From assembly GCF_016805305.1 (NCBI RefSeq), contig NZ_JAERQN010000013.1, forward strand, positions 97,731 to 161,730: a stretch of 64,000 nucleotides of DNA. The letters run 5' to 3'. The notes under the pieces were generated by a model. It did no database searches. It saw only the letters and a list, made by a program, of their open reading frames with translations, and was not told where the DNA came from. Below, piece after piece: positions 53,525-62,744 of this stretch (positions are counted from its first letter, which is position 1; every line of letters starts with the position of its first letter). Made by a program: the position numbers and the translations under genes. Source of the stretch: Falsiroseomonas ponticola. GTDB lineage: Bacteria > Pseudomonadota > Alphaproteobacteria > Acetobacterales > Acetobacteraceae.

Positions 53525-54459
53525 CGCGCCGCATCCTTGAAGCGTTCGCGCGACCAGAGCAGCAGCAGCGCGAGCCCGATGATGAGGGCGAAGAACACCA
53601 CCACCACCGCGCTGGCATAACCCATGTTGTAGTAGGCGAAGGCGTTGAGATACAGGAAGATGTTGATCGTCTCGCTCGCCGTGCCCGGCCCGCCCTGGGT
53701 GATGACGTAGATGGTGTCGAAGGCCTTCAGCGCATCGATGGTGCGGATGATGATCGCGACCATCAGGAAGGGCGCGAGCAGCGGCAGGGTGATGAAGCGG
53801 AAGGCCTGCCAGCCCGTCGCGCCATCGATCTTCGCGGCCTCATAGGGATCGACGGGCAGCGAGGCCAGGCCGCCCAGCACCAGCAGCATGACCAGCGGCG
53901 TCCAGTGCCAGACCTCCACCATCACCAGCGTCGGGATCACGGTGGAGGCGTCATAGACCCACATGCTGGGCGGGATGCCGAACTGGGACAGGATCCAGTT
54001 CAGCACGCCGAGCTGCGGGTGGAACATCATGGTCCAGACCAGCGCGACCGCGACCGGCGTCGCCATCATCGGCAGGATGAAGATGGTGCGCGCCAGGCCG
54101 CGCAGCGGGAATTTCCGGTGGAAGGCGATCGCCGCCGCCGTGCCCAGCACCACCGGGATCACCACCGCCAGCGCGGTGAAGTAGAGCGTCCGCCAGATGG
54201 AGGCATGGAAGCGTTCGTCGCCCCAGAGCCGCTGGTAGTTCGCGAGCCCGACGAAGCTGCGGCCGGAGCCCAGCTTCCATTCATTCACGCTCATCCACAG
54301 GGTGAAGATCCAGGGGAAGACGATGACGGCAACCACCACGAGGGCGGCGGGGACGACGAAGGGCCAGTAGTGCCGGGCATAGGCACGGCCGCGCCGCGCC
54401 TTGTCCGCGGCGGCGCCCGACAGCGCCGCCGCATCCCCCGTGGTGGTGCCGCCAGACAT
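53521..54459 (-). CDS. Carbohydrate ABC transporter permease (MalF-like)
   Basis: A 312-residue permease with six predicted helices and the EAA loop Y-E-A-A-K-I-D-G-A-T-G-W-Q-A-F. The short cytosolic N-terminus precedes a first helix near residue 35. ATG 54459 shares one base with the receptor gene's stop codon (TGATG), giving termination-reinitiation coupling. Part of receptor-MalF-MalG import system for a sugar or polyol. Confidence 0.92.
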   Translation of the reverse strand: MSGGTTTGDAAALSGAAADKARRGRAYARHYWPFVVPAALVVVAVIVFPWIFTLWMSVNEWKLGSGRSFVGLANYQRLWGDERFHASIWRTLYFTALAVVIPVVLGTAAAIAFHRKFPLRGLARTIFILPMMATPVAVALVWTMMFHPQLGVLNWILSQFGIPPSMWVYDASTVIPTLVMVEVWHWTPLVMLLVLGGLASLPVDPYEAAKIDGATGWQAFRFITLPLLAPFLMVAIIIRTIDALKAFDTIYVITQGGPGTASETINIFLYLNAFAYYNMGYASAVVVVFFALIIGLALLLLWSRERFKDAAR

Positions 54460-55796
54460 CAGGTCGCGCGCTCGGACTGTTCGAGGATGGGCCGGAAGGC
54501 CTCGGTGGCGCGGCGCAATTCCGTCGCGACATCGGCGCCGCCGATCATGTTGGTCAGCCCCGCGCCCAGCGTGTCGCGGAACTCCGTCACCGGCACGATC
54601 TCCGGCAGGCCCGGATGCGCGATGCGGGAGGAGGCGATCAGCGTCTCGAAATAGTCGCGGCCGAAGCGGCTGGAGCGGATCGCCTCCTCGTCCCGGTAGG
54701 GGCTCTGGCGGGCGGGGGCGCCGGCGCCGGCGGTCAGGAAGCGCAGCTGGTTCCGCTTGTTCAGCGCCCATTGCAGGTAGAGCCAGGCGGCGCCGCGCTT
54801 GCGCTCGCTGGACCCCGCGCTGATGCCGAGGCCCGTGCCGAAGAGCGCGCAATGGTGGCGCGCCGCGCCGCGCGGCACGACGGCGTAGCCCACCTTGCCG
54901 GCCACGCGGGACCGCGTCGGGTCCTCCAAGGGTGCCGCGAAGCCGACGCCATCCAGCCACATGGCGGCGCGGCCCTGGGCGAAGCTCGTCTGCGCCTCGT
55001 TCCAGTTGAAGCCGGCCACGCCCTGCGGCGCGCAGTCGCGCATAATCTTCTTGTAGTATTCGCCGGCCGCGATGGCATCCGGCGTGTCCGTCAGCAGGCG
55101 CTGGTTGGCATCCGTGCAGTCCCGCTGCTGGGTGCCGAGCAGGAAGCTGGTGTAGAGCACGACATTCGCGTTGCGCACGCCGCGGCCGACGAAGCCCGCC
55201 TGGCCGGCGCGCGCATCGGTCAGGCGCTTCGCCGTCTCGTACATCTCGTCATAGGTGGTCGGCACCTGCAGGCCGGCGCGCTGGAAGATTTCCTTGTTGT
55301 AGTAGAGGATGAAGTAGTCGGTGAACTCCGGCAGCGTGTCCATCCGCCCATCGGCCTGCGTCGAATAGGCGACGGCGCCGGCGCCGAAATCGCCGAAGTC
55401 GAAATCGGGCGCGGTCATCGACGCATCGGCGATCAGCGGCTTCAGGTCCGCGGTCCAGCGCGCGCGGCCGACCTGGCGCTTGTTGACGTGCAGGCTGATG
55501 CCGATGACGTCGAAGGAGGGACGGCCGGAGGCGAATTCGATGACGAATTTCTGCCGGTGCTGCTGTTCGGGAATCGCCTCGGATCCGACGCGGATGCCCG
55601 TCAGCTCCTCGAACTCCCGCTGGTTCTGGATCAGGATCTGGCTGCGCGGATTGGCCGTCAGGCTGACCTCGATCCGCTCTCCCGCGAAGCGGCGCCAGTT
55701 GAAGGCGCCCTGCGCATCGACCTGGCTGACCAGCGCCGGCGCCGCCAGCATCCCCGCACCGCCCAGCAGCGCACCGCGCCGCGTGATCATCGTCAT
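54459..55796 (-). CDS. Extracellular sugar-binding protein of ABC transporter
   Basis: A 445-residue periplasmic receptor with a Tat-like signal peptide (T-R-R-G-A-L-L-G-G, then A-A-P-A-L-V). The body shows the family pattern F-V-I-E-F-A-S-G, Y-Y-N-K-E-I-F and Y-L-Q-W-A-L. It delivers a sugar, oligosaccharide or polyol to the adjacent permeases. ATG 55796 is preceded by GGGAGGG. The gene is divergent from the FAH-family gene across 179 nt, so catabolic and transport genes may be co-regulated. Confidence 0.9.
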   Translation of the reverse strand: MTMITRRGALLGGAGMLAAPALVSQVDAQGAFNWRRFAGERIEVSLTANPRSQILIQNQREFEELTGIRVGSEAIPEQQHRQKFVIEFASGRPSFDVIGISLHVNKRQVGRARWTADLKPLIADASMTAPDFDFGDFGAGAVAYSTQADGRMDTLPEFTDYFILYYNKEIFQRAGLQVPTTYDEMYETAKRLTDARAGQAGFVGRGVRNANVVLYTSFLLGTQQRDCTDANQRLLTDTPDAIAAGEYYKKIMRDCAPQGVAGFNWNEAQTSFAQGRAAMWLDGVGFAAPLEDPTRSRVAGKVGYAVVPRGAARHHCALFGTGLGISAGSSERKRGAAWLYLQWALNKRNQLRFLTAGAGAPARQSPYRDEEAIRSSRFGRDYFETLIASSRIAHPGLPEIVPVTEFRDTLGAGLTNMIGGADVATELRRATEAFRPILEQSERAT

Positions 55797-55975
55797 GGGT
55801 CCCTCCCTCAAGGCTCGGATCGGCCTGTCCGGCGCGGATGCTCCGCCGAAACATGGTGCCGGGGCAAGCCCCGCCATGCGGCGGCGGGGTCGGTTCGGCA
55901 TCCGATCGGCAACCCCGCCCCCTTCCCCATCGCGCCGATGCGGCTAGGCTCCACCAGGACAGGGAGAGACATGCC

Positions 55976-57136
55976 ATGACGATGCCGGACGGCCTGCCCG
56001 ATGACTGGAAGGAAGGCGCCTTCGCGCTGCGGCTGCAGACGCCGGAGGGCCCTTCGGTCCTGGCCCTGCTCGGCGGCGCCGCCTTCGACATGACGCCCGC
56101 CTTCGGCACCGCCAGCGCCTGGCTGAACAGCGACGATCCCGTCGCCGCCATCCGCGCGCAGGGCGTGCCCGCGGCGCTGGACCTGCCCGCCGCGCTGGCC
56201 AATGCCCGGCATGGCGCGCGCGCCGCGGACCGGCCCTGGATCATCGCGCCCATCGACCTGCAGGCCATCAAGGCCGCCGGCGTCACCTATGTCCGCTCCA
56301 TGCTGGAACGCGTGATCGAGGAGCGCTGCCGCGGCGATGCCAGCCAGGCGGAGGCCGTGCGCGGCGAGGTCCGCGCCATCATCGGCGACGACCTCCAGAA
56401 CCTCATCCCCGGCAGCGCGGAGGCGATGGCCGTCAAGGCCGCGCTGGTCGCCAAGGGATGGTGGAGCCAGTACCTCGAGGTCGGCATCGGCGCGGATGCG
56501 GAGATCTTCACCAAGTCGCCCGTGCTCTCCGCCGTCGGCACCGGCGCCAAGGTGGGCGTGCACCCGATCAGCCACTGGTCGAATCCGGAACCGGAAGCGG
56601 TGATGGTGGTGAATGGCCGCGGCCGCATCGTCGGCGCGACGCTCGGCAACGATGTGAACCTGCGCGACGTGGAGGGGCGTTCCGCCCTGCTGCTCGGCCG
56701 CGCCAAGGACAACAATGCGAGCTGCGCGCTCGGCCCGATGATCCGCCTCTTCGACGGCGGCTTCACGCTGGAGGATGTGCGCCAGGCGGAGATCACGCTG
56801 ACCATCACGGGGCGGGACGGTTTCAACCTCTCCGAATCGGGTCGCGTCGGGTCCATCAGCCGCGATCCCGCCGATGTGGTGGGCCAGATGATCGGGCCGC
56901 ACCACCAGTATCCCGATGGCGCCGTGCTGTTCCTCGGCACGCCCTTCTCGCCCACCAAGGATCGCGGCGCGCCGGGCATGGGCTTCACGCATCACCCCGG
57001 CGATGTCGTGCGCATCGCCTCCCCGCGCCTCGGCGCGCTGGAGAATGAGGTGGACCGCACCGATGAATGCCCGCCCTGGACCTTCGGCATCGGCGCGCTG
57101 ATGGCGAACCTGGCGCGGCGCGGGCTTCCGCGATGA
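55976..57136 (+). CDS. Fumarylacetoacetate hydrolase family protein
   Basis: A 386-residue FAH-fold enzyme. The metal/active region shows V-T-Y-V-R-S-M, E-I-F-T-K-S-P and G-N-D-V-N-L-R-D-V-E. Members of this length near sugar transporters are often 2-keto-3-deoxy-sugar-acid dehydratases or hydrolases, which suggests a sugar-acid pathway. ATG 55976 follows AGGGAGAG. It overlaps the next gene by 4 nt (ATGA). Precise substrate cannot be inferred. Confidence 0.87.
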   Translation: MTMPDGLPDDWKEGAFALRLQTPEGPSVLALLGGAAFDMTPAFGTASAWLNSDDPVAAIRAQGVPAALDLPAALANARHGARAADRPWIIAPIDLQAIKAAGVTYVRSMLERVIEERCRGDASQAEAVRGEVRAIIGDDLQNLIPGSAEAMAVKAALVAKGWWSQYLEVGIGADAEIFTKSPVLSAVGTGAKVGVHPISHWSNPEPEAVMVVNGRGRIVGATLGNDVNLRDVEGRSALLLGRAKDNNASCALGPMIRLFDGGFTLEDVRQAEITLTITGRDGFNLSESGRVGSISRDPADVVGQMIGPHHQYPDGAVLFLGTPFSPTKDRGAPGMGFTHHPGDVVRIASPRLGALENEVDRTDECPPWTFGIGALMANLARRGLPR

Positions 57137-57867
57137 CGGAAGAGACGGGCCGCCTCGACGGCCGCCTCGCCTGGGCGCGGCTGCCGGGCAAGGGGCCGGG
57201 CGTGGTCTTCCTGCCGGGCTTCCGCAGCGACATGCAGGGATCGAAGGCGGTCTTCCTGCGGGACCATTGCGCGGCGCGTGGCCAGGCCTTCCTGCGGCTC
57301 GACTATTCCGGCCATGGCGAAAGCGATGGGCGGTTCGAGGACGGCACCATCGGCCAATGGGCCGCCGATGCGCTGGCGCTGTTCGATGCGCTGACGGAGG
57401 GCCCGCAGATCCTGGTCGGCTCCTCCATGGGCGGCTGGATCGCGCTGCTGATCGCGCGCCAGCGGGCGGCGCGGCTCGCGGGCCTCATCGGCATCGCGCC
57501 CGCGCCGGATTTCACCGACAAGCTGCTCTGGCCCGCGCTGCCGCCGGAAGCCCGGCAGGCGCTGGCGCGGGACGGCATGATCCAGCTGCCGAGCCAGTAT
57601 GGCGAACCGACGCCGGTGACGCGGGCGCTGATCGAGGACGGCAAGCGCCAATCGGTGCTCGATGCGCCGATCGACCTGCCCTGCCCCGTCCGCATCCTGC
57701 AGGGCATGGCGGACCCGGACGTGCCCTGGCGCCACGCGCTGCGGATCCTCGACACGCTGGTCCAGGGCGATGCCCGCGTCACCCTCATCAAGGATGGCGA
57801 CCACCGCCTCTCCCGGCCGGAGGACCTCCGCCTGCTGGCGGAGACGCTGGACAGCCTGCTGGCGTGA
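57133..57867 (+). CDS. Alpha/beta hydrolase
   Basis: A 244-residue alpha/beta hydrolase. The nucleophile elbow is G-S-S-M-G-G, the oxyanion region F-L-P-G-F-R-S-D and the histidine is in K-D-G-D-H-R-L. No signal peptide. Hydrolases of this kind cleave esters or lactones; next to an FAH-family gene a lactonase-type step is plausible. Overlaps by 4 nt on both sides, with the FAH gene upstream and the kinase-like gene downstream. Confidence 0.87.
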   Translation: MTEETGRLDGRLAWARLPGKGPGVVFLPGFRSDMQGSKAVFLRDHCAARGQAFLRLDYSGHGESDGRFEDGTIGQWAADALALFDALTEGPQILVGSSMGGWIALLIARQRAARLAGLIGIAPAPDFTDKLLWPALPPEARQALARDGMIQLPSQYGEPTPVTRALIEDGKRQSVLDAPIDLPCPVRILQGMADPDVPWRHALRILDTLVQGDARVTLIKDGDHRLSRPEDLRLLAETLDSLLA

Positions 57868-58874
57868 GCGAGGATGTCGAGGAAGCGATCAGGATCGCGG
57901 CCCGCCTGCTGGGCCATGATCCCGGCGGGTTGGAGCCGCTGAGCCAGCCCGGCCGCCGCAACCTCATCCTGCGCCTGCCGGGCGGGCTGATCGTCAAGCG
58001 CATCCTGGGCGCGGATGCCGGGGAGCGGTTCGCGCGGTAGGAAGCGAGCCTTGGCCTGCCCGGCCTGCCCCGCCTGGTGGCGTGCTGTGCCGAGGCGAAG
58101 CTGCTGGTCATGGAGGATGTCGGTCCCGCCGGGTCGATGGTGGCGCCCCTGCTGGGCAACGACCCCGGCGCGGCGGAAGCGGCGCTCCTGACCTGGGCTC
58201 ATGCACTCGGCACCGTTCATGGCGCCACACGAGGCCACCAGCCGCTGCCCTGCCCGCTTCACATCGACCTTGGCGCGCTGCCGACTGCCATCGAGGCCGC
58301 GCTGCCCCGCCCCGCCGTCGCGGCGCTGGTCTCGGCGCAGCCCGGCCCGTTCCGAAGCTGGCTGCATCACGATCCCTGCCCGGACAATGTGCTGCTGTCA
58401 GACGGCGCCGCGCGGCTGATCGATTTCGAACGCAGCGGAAGCGGGTTCTGCCTGATGGATGCGGCCTATCTCCGCATGGGTTTCCCGACCTGCTGGTGCG
58501 CCGGCACCGTGCCGGCCGCGATCGTCGCACGGGTCGAAGCGGCCTATCGCCGGGCGCTGGCGCCGGCCCTGCCGGAGGCGGCCGACGATTCCTGCTTCGA
58601 AGCCGGCATGCAGGCCGCCTGCGCACTGTGGTTCCTGCGCCGGCTCGGCTGGCTGCTGAGGCTGGCGATGGCGGAGGATGCGATCTGGGGGATCGCGCCG
58701 CGCCGATCGCGGCTGCTGCACGACGCAGAGACGGTGGCCGCCGGCAACACGGCCCTGGCTCAGCCGGCACGGGCCATCGCGTCGATACTGCGCGGCTGGT
58801 GGCCGGAATCGTCGCCGCTGGCGCCCTACCCCGCCTTTTCCGCCGCCAGGATGCGCGCCAGCCCCTCCCGGTAG
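57864..58874 (+). pseudogene. APH-fold kinase interrupted by an in-frame TAG
   Basis: One frame encodes a protein of the aminoglycoside/choline phosphotransferase fold, but codon 59 (58038-58040) is TAG between R-F-A-R and E-A-S-L-G-L. Both sides read smoothly into family sequence: the N-lobe lysine segment L-I-V-K-R-I lies before it, and the catalytic H168-x-D170-x4-N175 (H-H-D-P-C-P-D-N) and metal-binding Asp187 (I-D-F-E-R) after it. Related proteins usually have a sense codon here. The GTG start overlaps the hydrolase stop (GTGA). Its tail overlaps the convergent SDR gene by 49 nt. Either a recent nonsense mutation or a sequencing error. Confidence 0.75.
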
Positions 58875-59680
58875 GTCGGGCAGCGCCAGGCGATGCCGAG
58901 CGCCGCCTTGGTGGCTGCATTCGTCACCACGCGGTTCTCCGACCAGAAGGACAGCGCCATGGGGGACATGCGCGGGGCCGCCGCCTCGAAGGGCAGCTCC
59001 GGCGGTGGTTCCACGCCCAGCAGCCGCGCGGCTTCCGCGACCACATCGGCGGAGGGCGCCGGTTCGTCATCCACGAGGTGCAGCACGCGAACGCCATCCG
59101 GCCGCCGCGCCGCCGCCACCACGGCGAGGGCGATGTCGTCCCGGTGGATGCGGCTGAAGGCATGGCCCGGCTTCACCACGCGGCGCGCCGTGCCGGCGCG
59201 GAGTTCATCCAGCGCGGACCGCCCCGGCCCGTAGATGCCCCCCACCCGGAACAGGTCCAGCGCCCGCACGCCGGCCGCCGCGCGCCAGGCCTCCTCCGCC
59301 TCCAGCCGCCGCCTGGACCGGTCCTGTCCGGGTGCGGGGGGCGTCGCCTCCTCCACCGCCGCCCCGCCGCGGTCGCCATAGACGCCGGTGGTGGAGAGGT
59401 AGCCGAGCCAGCGCAGCGCGGGCGCCGCGGCGATCGCCGCCGCATGGGCGGCCAGCACGGGGTCGCCAGCCTCGCCCGGCGCGGCCGTGACGACGAGGTG
59501 CGTGGCCTCGCGGATCGCCGCCCCGGCCTCCGCGAAGGCGATGACGGCAACACCCGGCGGCGGCGCCGCGCGGGCGGGGTCGCGCGCCGTGCCGGTCACG
59601 GCGAAACCCGCGGCCAGGGCCTCCTGCGCGATCGCGCCGCCGCTGTAGCCCAGCCCCGCCACCACCAGCCGATCCACCAT
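58826..59680 (-). CDS. SDR-family NAD-dependent epimerase/dehydratase-like protein
   Basis: A 284-residue extended-SDR protein. The cofactor loop is A-G-L-G-Y-S-G, followed by Y-L-S-T-T-G-V-Y-G (catalytic-type tyrosine) and R-V-G-G-I-Y-G-P-G. It resembles YeeZ-like atypical extended SDRs acting on nucleotide sugars or similar substrates. The start ATG 59680 has GGGGGGA upstream; the frame continues to 59764 without support. It is convergent with the kinase pseudogene. Confidence 0.82.
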   Translation of the reverse strand: MVDRLVVAGLGYSGGAIAQEALAAGFAVTGTARDPARAAPPPGVAVIAFAEAGAAIREATHLVVTAAPGEAGDPVLAAHAAAIAAAPALRWLGYLSTTGVYGDRGGAAVEEATPPAPGQDRSRRRLEAEEAWRAAAGVRALDLFRVGGIYGPGRSALDELRAGTARRVVKPGHAFSRIHRDDIALAVVAAARRPDGVRVLHLVDDEPAPSADVVAEAARLLGVEPPPELPFEAAAPRMSPMALSFWSENRVVTNAATKAALGIAWRCPTYREGLARILAAEKAG

Positions 59681-59800
59681 GCCATCCCCCCGGTCAACGG
59701 CCCTGATGTGCGCCCATGCCGGCCGCCCGCAAAGGGGTTGCGCCCCGGCTGATCGTTCCGCCATGGTCAGGCATTACAAGCAAGACAGGAAACGTCCCGC

Positions 59801-60769
59801 ATGCTTCGCCGCCGCCATGCCCTCGCCCTGGCCGGGGCCACCCTTGCCTCACCACTCGTCGCCCGGGCCCAGGCTTTCCCGCAGGACCGGCCGATCCGCG
59901 CCGTGGTGAACTTCCCGCCCGGCGGGACGGTGGACACGGTGGCGCGCCTGGTCGCCCCCGTGCTGTCGGAGAAGCTCGGCCGGCAGGTGGTGGTGGAGAA
60001 TCGCGGCGGCGCCTCCGGCCTCATCGGGGCGGAGGCGGTGGTGCGCAGCCCGGCCGATGGCCACACCCTGCTCTTCGCGCTGTCCACCCATGCGGTGAAC
60101 CCGCACATGGTGCCGCGCATGCCCTTCGACACGCTGGCGGATTTCGCGCCGGTCGGCCTCATCGGCGGCGCGCCCGTGCTGATGGCCGCCCACCCCACCG
60201 CCCCCTTCCGGACGCTGGCCGACGTGATCGCGGCGGGGCGGGTCGGGGAAGGCCCGCATTACGGCACCATCGGCAACGGCTCCACCGGCCATCTGATGAT
60301 GGCGCAGCTTTCCACCCTGACGGGCGCGCGCTTCACCCATGTGCCCTTCCGCGGCGGCGGGCCGGCCGTGCAGGCGGCGCTTGGCGGGCAGGTGCCGCTG
60401 GTCATCACCTCCACCGTCGCGGTCGGCCCGCATGTCACGGCGGGGTCGCTGCGCGGCGTGGCGCTTTCCGGCGCCGAACGCTCCCCCGTGCATCCCGGCG
60501 TGCCGACGGTGGCGGAACAGGGCTTCCCCGGCTTCGCCGCGGATAGCTGGGTCGGCGTCCTGGCCCCGGCGCGGACGCCGGAGGCGGTGGTCGCGCGGAT
60601 CAACGCGGACCTCGCCGCCACGCTGGCCGATCCGGGCGTGCGCGAACGCCTGGCCGGCATCGGCATGACGCCCCGCGCCATGTCGCCCGCGGAATTCGGC
60701 GCCTTCGTCGCCAGCGAATACGAACGCTGGGGCAAGGTGGTGCGGGAACACCGCATCGTCTCGGACTGA
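59801..60769 (+). CDS. Tripartite tricarboxylate transporter receptor (Bug/TctC family)
   Basis: A 322-residue Bug receptor with a signal peptide ending A-R-A-Q, followed by F-P-Q-D-R-P-I-R-A-V-V-N-F-P-P-G-G, V-V-V-E-N-R-G-G-A and V-P-F-R-G-G-G-P-A. Ligand unknown. The third Bug gene of the window, transcribed alone and followed by a hairpin terminator. No permease is adjacent. Confidence 0.92.
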   Translation: MLRRRHALALAGATLASPLVARAQAFPQDRPIRAVVNFPPGGTVDTVARLVAPVLSEKLGRQVVVENRGGASGLIGAEAVVRSPADGHTLLFALSTHAVNPHMVPRMPFDTLADFAPVGLIGGAPVLMAAHPTAPFRTLADVIAAGRVGEGPHYGTIGNGSTGHLMMAQLSTLTGARFTHVPFRGGGPAVQAALGGQVPLVITSTVAVGPHVTAGSLRGVALSGAERSPVHPGVPTVAEQGFPGFAADSWVGVLAPARTPEAVVARINADLAATLADPGVRERLAGIGMTPRAMSPAEFGAFVASEYERWGKVVREHRIVSD

Positions 60770-60785
60770 CGACCACCAAGGGTTG

Positions 60786-60813
60786 ATCGCCGGCGGGCTT
60801 CTCCGCCGGCGAT
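60786..60813 (+). terminator. Hairpin terminator after the Bug gene
   Basis: ATCGCCGGCGG and its complement form an 11-bp stem with a 6-nt loop 17 nt after the stop codon, followed by TCCCGTAT. GC-rich stem without a long T-run. Confidence 0.6.
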
Positions 60814-60847
60814 TCCCGTATCGCGAAAGGTGGTATAGAAGCGGGCC

Positions 60848-61681
60848 ATGCGACGCCCTGCCCGCACCATGCTCCTCGGCGCCTTCGCCGCCGCCGCGCT
60901 GGCGGCGCTGGGCGGCTTCACCTGGGTCGTGATCCTGCCGAGCCCCGCCCTGACGGCGGAGGAAGTGCTGCCCACGCCGCCGGAGCCGCCGCGCCTCGAT
61001 GGCAGCCCGCGCAGCGAGCGCTGCATGATGCTGGCCCGCACCGATGCGGTGGAGGCCCGCAGCTTCGCCGAGGCGTGGGAGGCCGAGGGCGGCGGCGAGG
61101 GCGCGCGCCATTGCCTGGCCATCTCCATCCTCGCCATGGGCGAGCCCGGCCAGGCGGCGCGGCAGCTGGAAGCCCTGGCGCGCAATTCCCGTGCGGGCAA
61201 TGCCGCCCGCGCCGCGGTCTTCGCGCAGGCAACCCAGGCCTGGCTGATGGCGGGCGATGCGGGCCGCGCCTATGCCGCCGCGACGCTGGCGCTGACCCTC
61301 TCCCCGGATGATCCGGACCTGCTGACGGACCGCGCCGTGACGCTCGGCTCCCTCTCCCGCTACCGGGAGGCGCTGGAAGACCTGGACCGCGCGCTGGTGA
61401 TCGACGCGGAGCGGACGGAGGCGCTGGTCTTCCGCGCCGCCGCCTGGCGGCATCTGGATCGCGTGGACAATGCCGCGCGGGACATCGACCGCGCCCTGGC
61501 CCTCGACCCCAACTATGCCGAGGCGCTGCTGGAGCGCGGCATCATCCGCCAGCTGCGCGGCGACACGGCCGGCGCGCGGGAGGATTGGGAAAGGGCGATC
61601 GAGATCGCGCCGGACAGCCCGACCGCGGACCTCGCCGCGCAGAACCTGGCGCTGAACGAGGCCGGGCCCTTCCGCCGTTGA
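60848..61681 (+). CDS. TPR-repeat protein with N-terminal membrane anchor
   Basis: A 277-residue protein with a hydrophobic N-terminal segment (about residues 8-29), a proline-rich stretch, and tetratricopeptide repeats from about residue 120 to 265 (A-E-A-L-L-E-R-G-I-I-R-Q-L-R-G and the preceding A-L-x-L-D-P repeats). TPR domains mediate protein contacts; the protein is probably exported or inner-membrane tethered, facing the periplasm. The TTG start of lrgA overlaps its stop codon. Confidence 0.85.
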   Translation: MRRPARTMLLGAFAAAALAALGGFTWVVILPSPALTAEEVLPTPPEPPRLDGSPRSERCMMLARTDAVEARSFAEAWEAEGGGEGARHCLAISILAMGEPGQAARQLEALARNSRAGNAARAAVFAQATQAWLMAGDAGRAYAAATLALTLSPDDPDLLTDRAVTLGSLSRYREALEDLDRALVIDAERTEALVFRAAAWRHLDRVDNAARDIDRALALDPNYAEALLERGIIRQLRGDTAGAREDWERAIEIAPDSPTADLAAQNLALNEAGPFRR

Positions 61682-62025
61682 TCGGCGCCATCACCGCGCT
61701 GCTGGTCTGCCAGCTGGCCGGTGAGGTCGCGACGCGCGCGCTGCACCTGCCCGTGCCCGGCCCTGTCGTGGGGATGGTGATCCTGTTCCTCGCGCTGCTG
61801 GCGCGGCGCGGGCCGGTGCCGGCGCCGCTGGGCGAGACGGCGGATGGGCTGCTCGGCCATCTCGGCCTGCTCTTCGTGCCGGCGGGCGTCGGCGTGGTGC
61901 TGTTCCTGCCCGTGCTGGCGCGGGACTGGGCGCCGCTGTCACTCGCCATCCTGGCCGGCACACTGGCCGCGATCGCCGCGACGGGACGGATCGCCCAGGC
62001 CCTGCTGCCGAAGGAGGATCCATGA
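61678..62025 (+). CDS. lrgA: CidA/LrgA family membrane protein
   Basis: A 115-residue protein with four predicted transmembrane helices and the LrgA signature L-H-L-P-V-P-G-P-V-V-G-M. The TTG at 61678 overlaps the TPR-gene stop (TTGA), matching the usual N-terminus of the family, whereas upstream codons in the frame lie inside the TPR gene. CidA/LrgA proteins work with LrgB in holin-like control of lysis or in small-metabolite export. Confidence 0.87.
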   Translation: MIGAITALLVCQLAGEVATRALHLPVPGPVVGMVILFLALLARRGPVPAPLGETADGLLGHLGLLFVPAGVGVVLFLPVLARDWAPLSLAILAGTLAAIAATGRIAQALLPKEDP

Positions 62026-62741
62026 CGCCGCTGGCGGAGATCTGGGTCTATCTGGCGCGGGAACCGCTGGCCGCGCTGACGGCGACGCTGCTGGCCTGGC
62101 TGGCGGCGCTGCGCATCCATGGCTGGTGCGGGCGGCATCCGCTGGCGAACCCGGTGCTGATCGCCGTCGCGCTGCTGGCCGGCGGGCTGCTGGCGGCGGG
62201 CATCGACTACCGCGCCTATTTCAGCGGCGCGCAATTCGTCCATTTCCTGCTGGGCCCGGCGACCGTCGCGCTGGCCGTGCCGCTGTATCGCCAGTTCGCG
62301 CTGGTGCGGCGATCCGCGCTGGCGGCCACGGCCTCCATCATCCTGGGCGGCGCCTTCGCGGCGCTGGCCGGCATCGGCATCGCGCTGGCGCTGGGCGCGG
62401 CGCCGGAGGTGGTGGCGAGCCTGGCGCCGCGATCCGTCACGACGCCCGTCGCCATGGGCATCGCGGAACGGCTGGGCGGCCTGCCGAGCCTGACGGCCGT
62501 GGTGGTGATCCTGTCCGGCATCGTCGGCGCCGCGCTCGGCCCGGTGGTGCTGACCTGGGCGGGGGTGCTGGACTGGCGGGCGCGCGGCATCGCCATCGGC
62601 ACCGCCTCCCACGGCATCGGCACGGCGCGGGCGCTCAGCGTGAACGCGACGGCCGGCGCCTTCAGCGGGCTGGCGATGGGGCTGAACGCGCTGGCGACGG
62701 CGCTGCTGCTGCCGCTGCTCTGGGGGTTCTTCGCGGGGTAG
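62022..62741 (+). CDS. lrgB: LrgB family membrane protein
   Basis: A 239-residue integral membrane protein with about seven helices. Family landmarks are L-G-P-A-T-V-A-L-A-V-P-L-Y, the S-V-T-T-P-V-A-M-G-I segment and G-T-A-S-H-G-I-G-T-A-R-A. It partners with LrgA, whose gene it overlaps by 4 nt. Roles reported for the family are murein-hydrolase export control and transport of small organic acids. Confidence 0.9.
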   Translation: MTPLAEIWVYLAREPLAALTATLLAWLAALRIHGWCGRHPLANPVLIAVALLAGGLLAAGIDYRAYFSGAQFVHFLLGPATVALAVPLYRQFALVRRSALAATASIILGGAFAALAGIGIALALGAAPEVVASLAPRSVTTPVAMGIAERLGGLPSLTAVVVILSGIVGAALGPVVLTWAGVLDWRARGIAIGTASHGIGTARALSVNATAGAFSGLAMGLNALATALLLPLLWGFFAG

Positions 62742-62744
62742 CCC

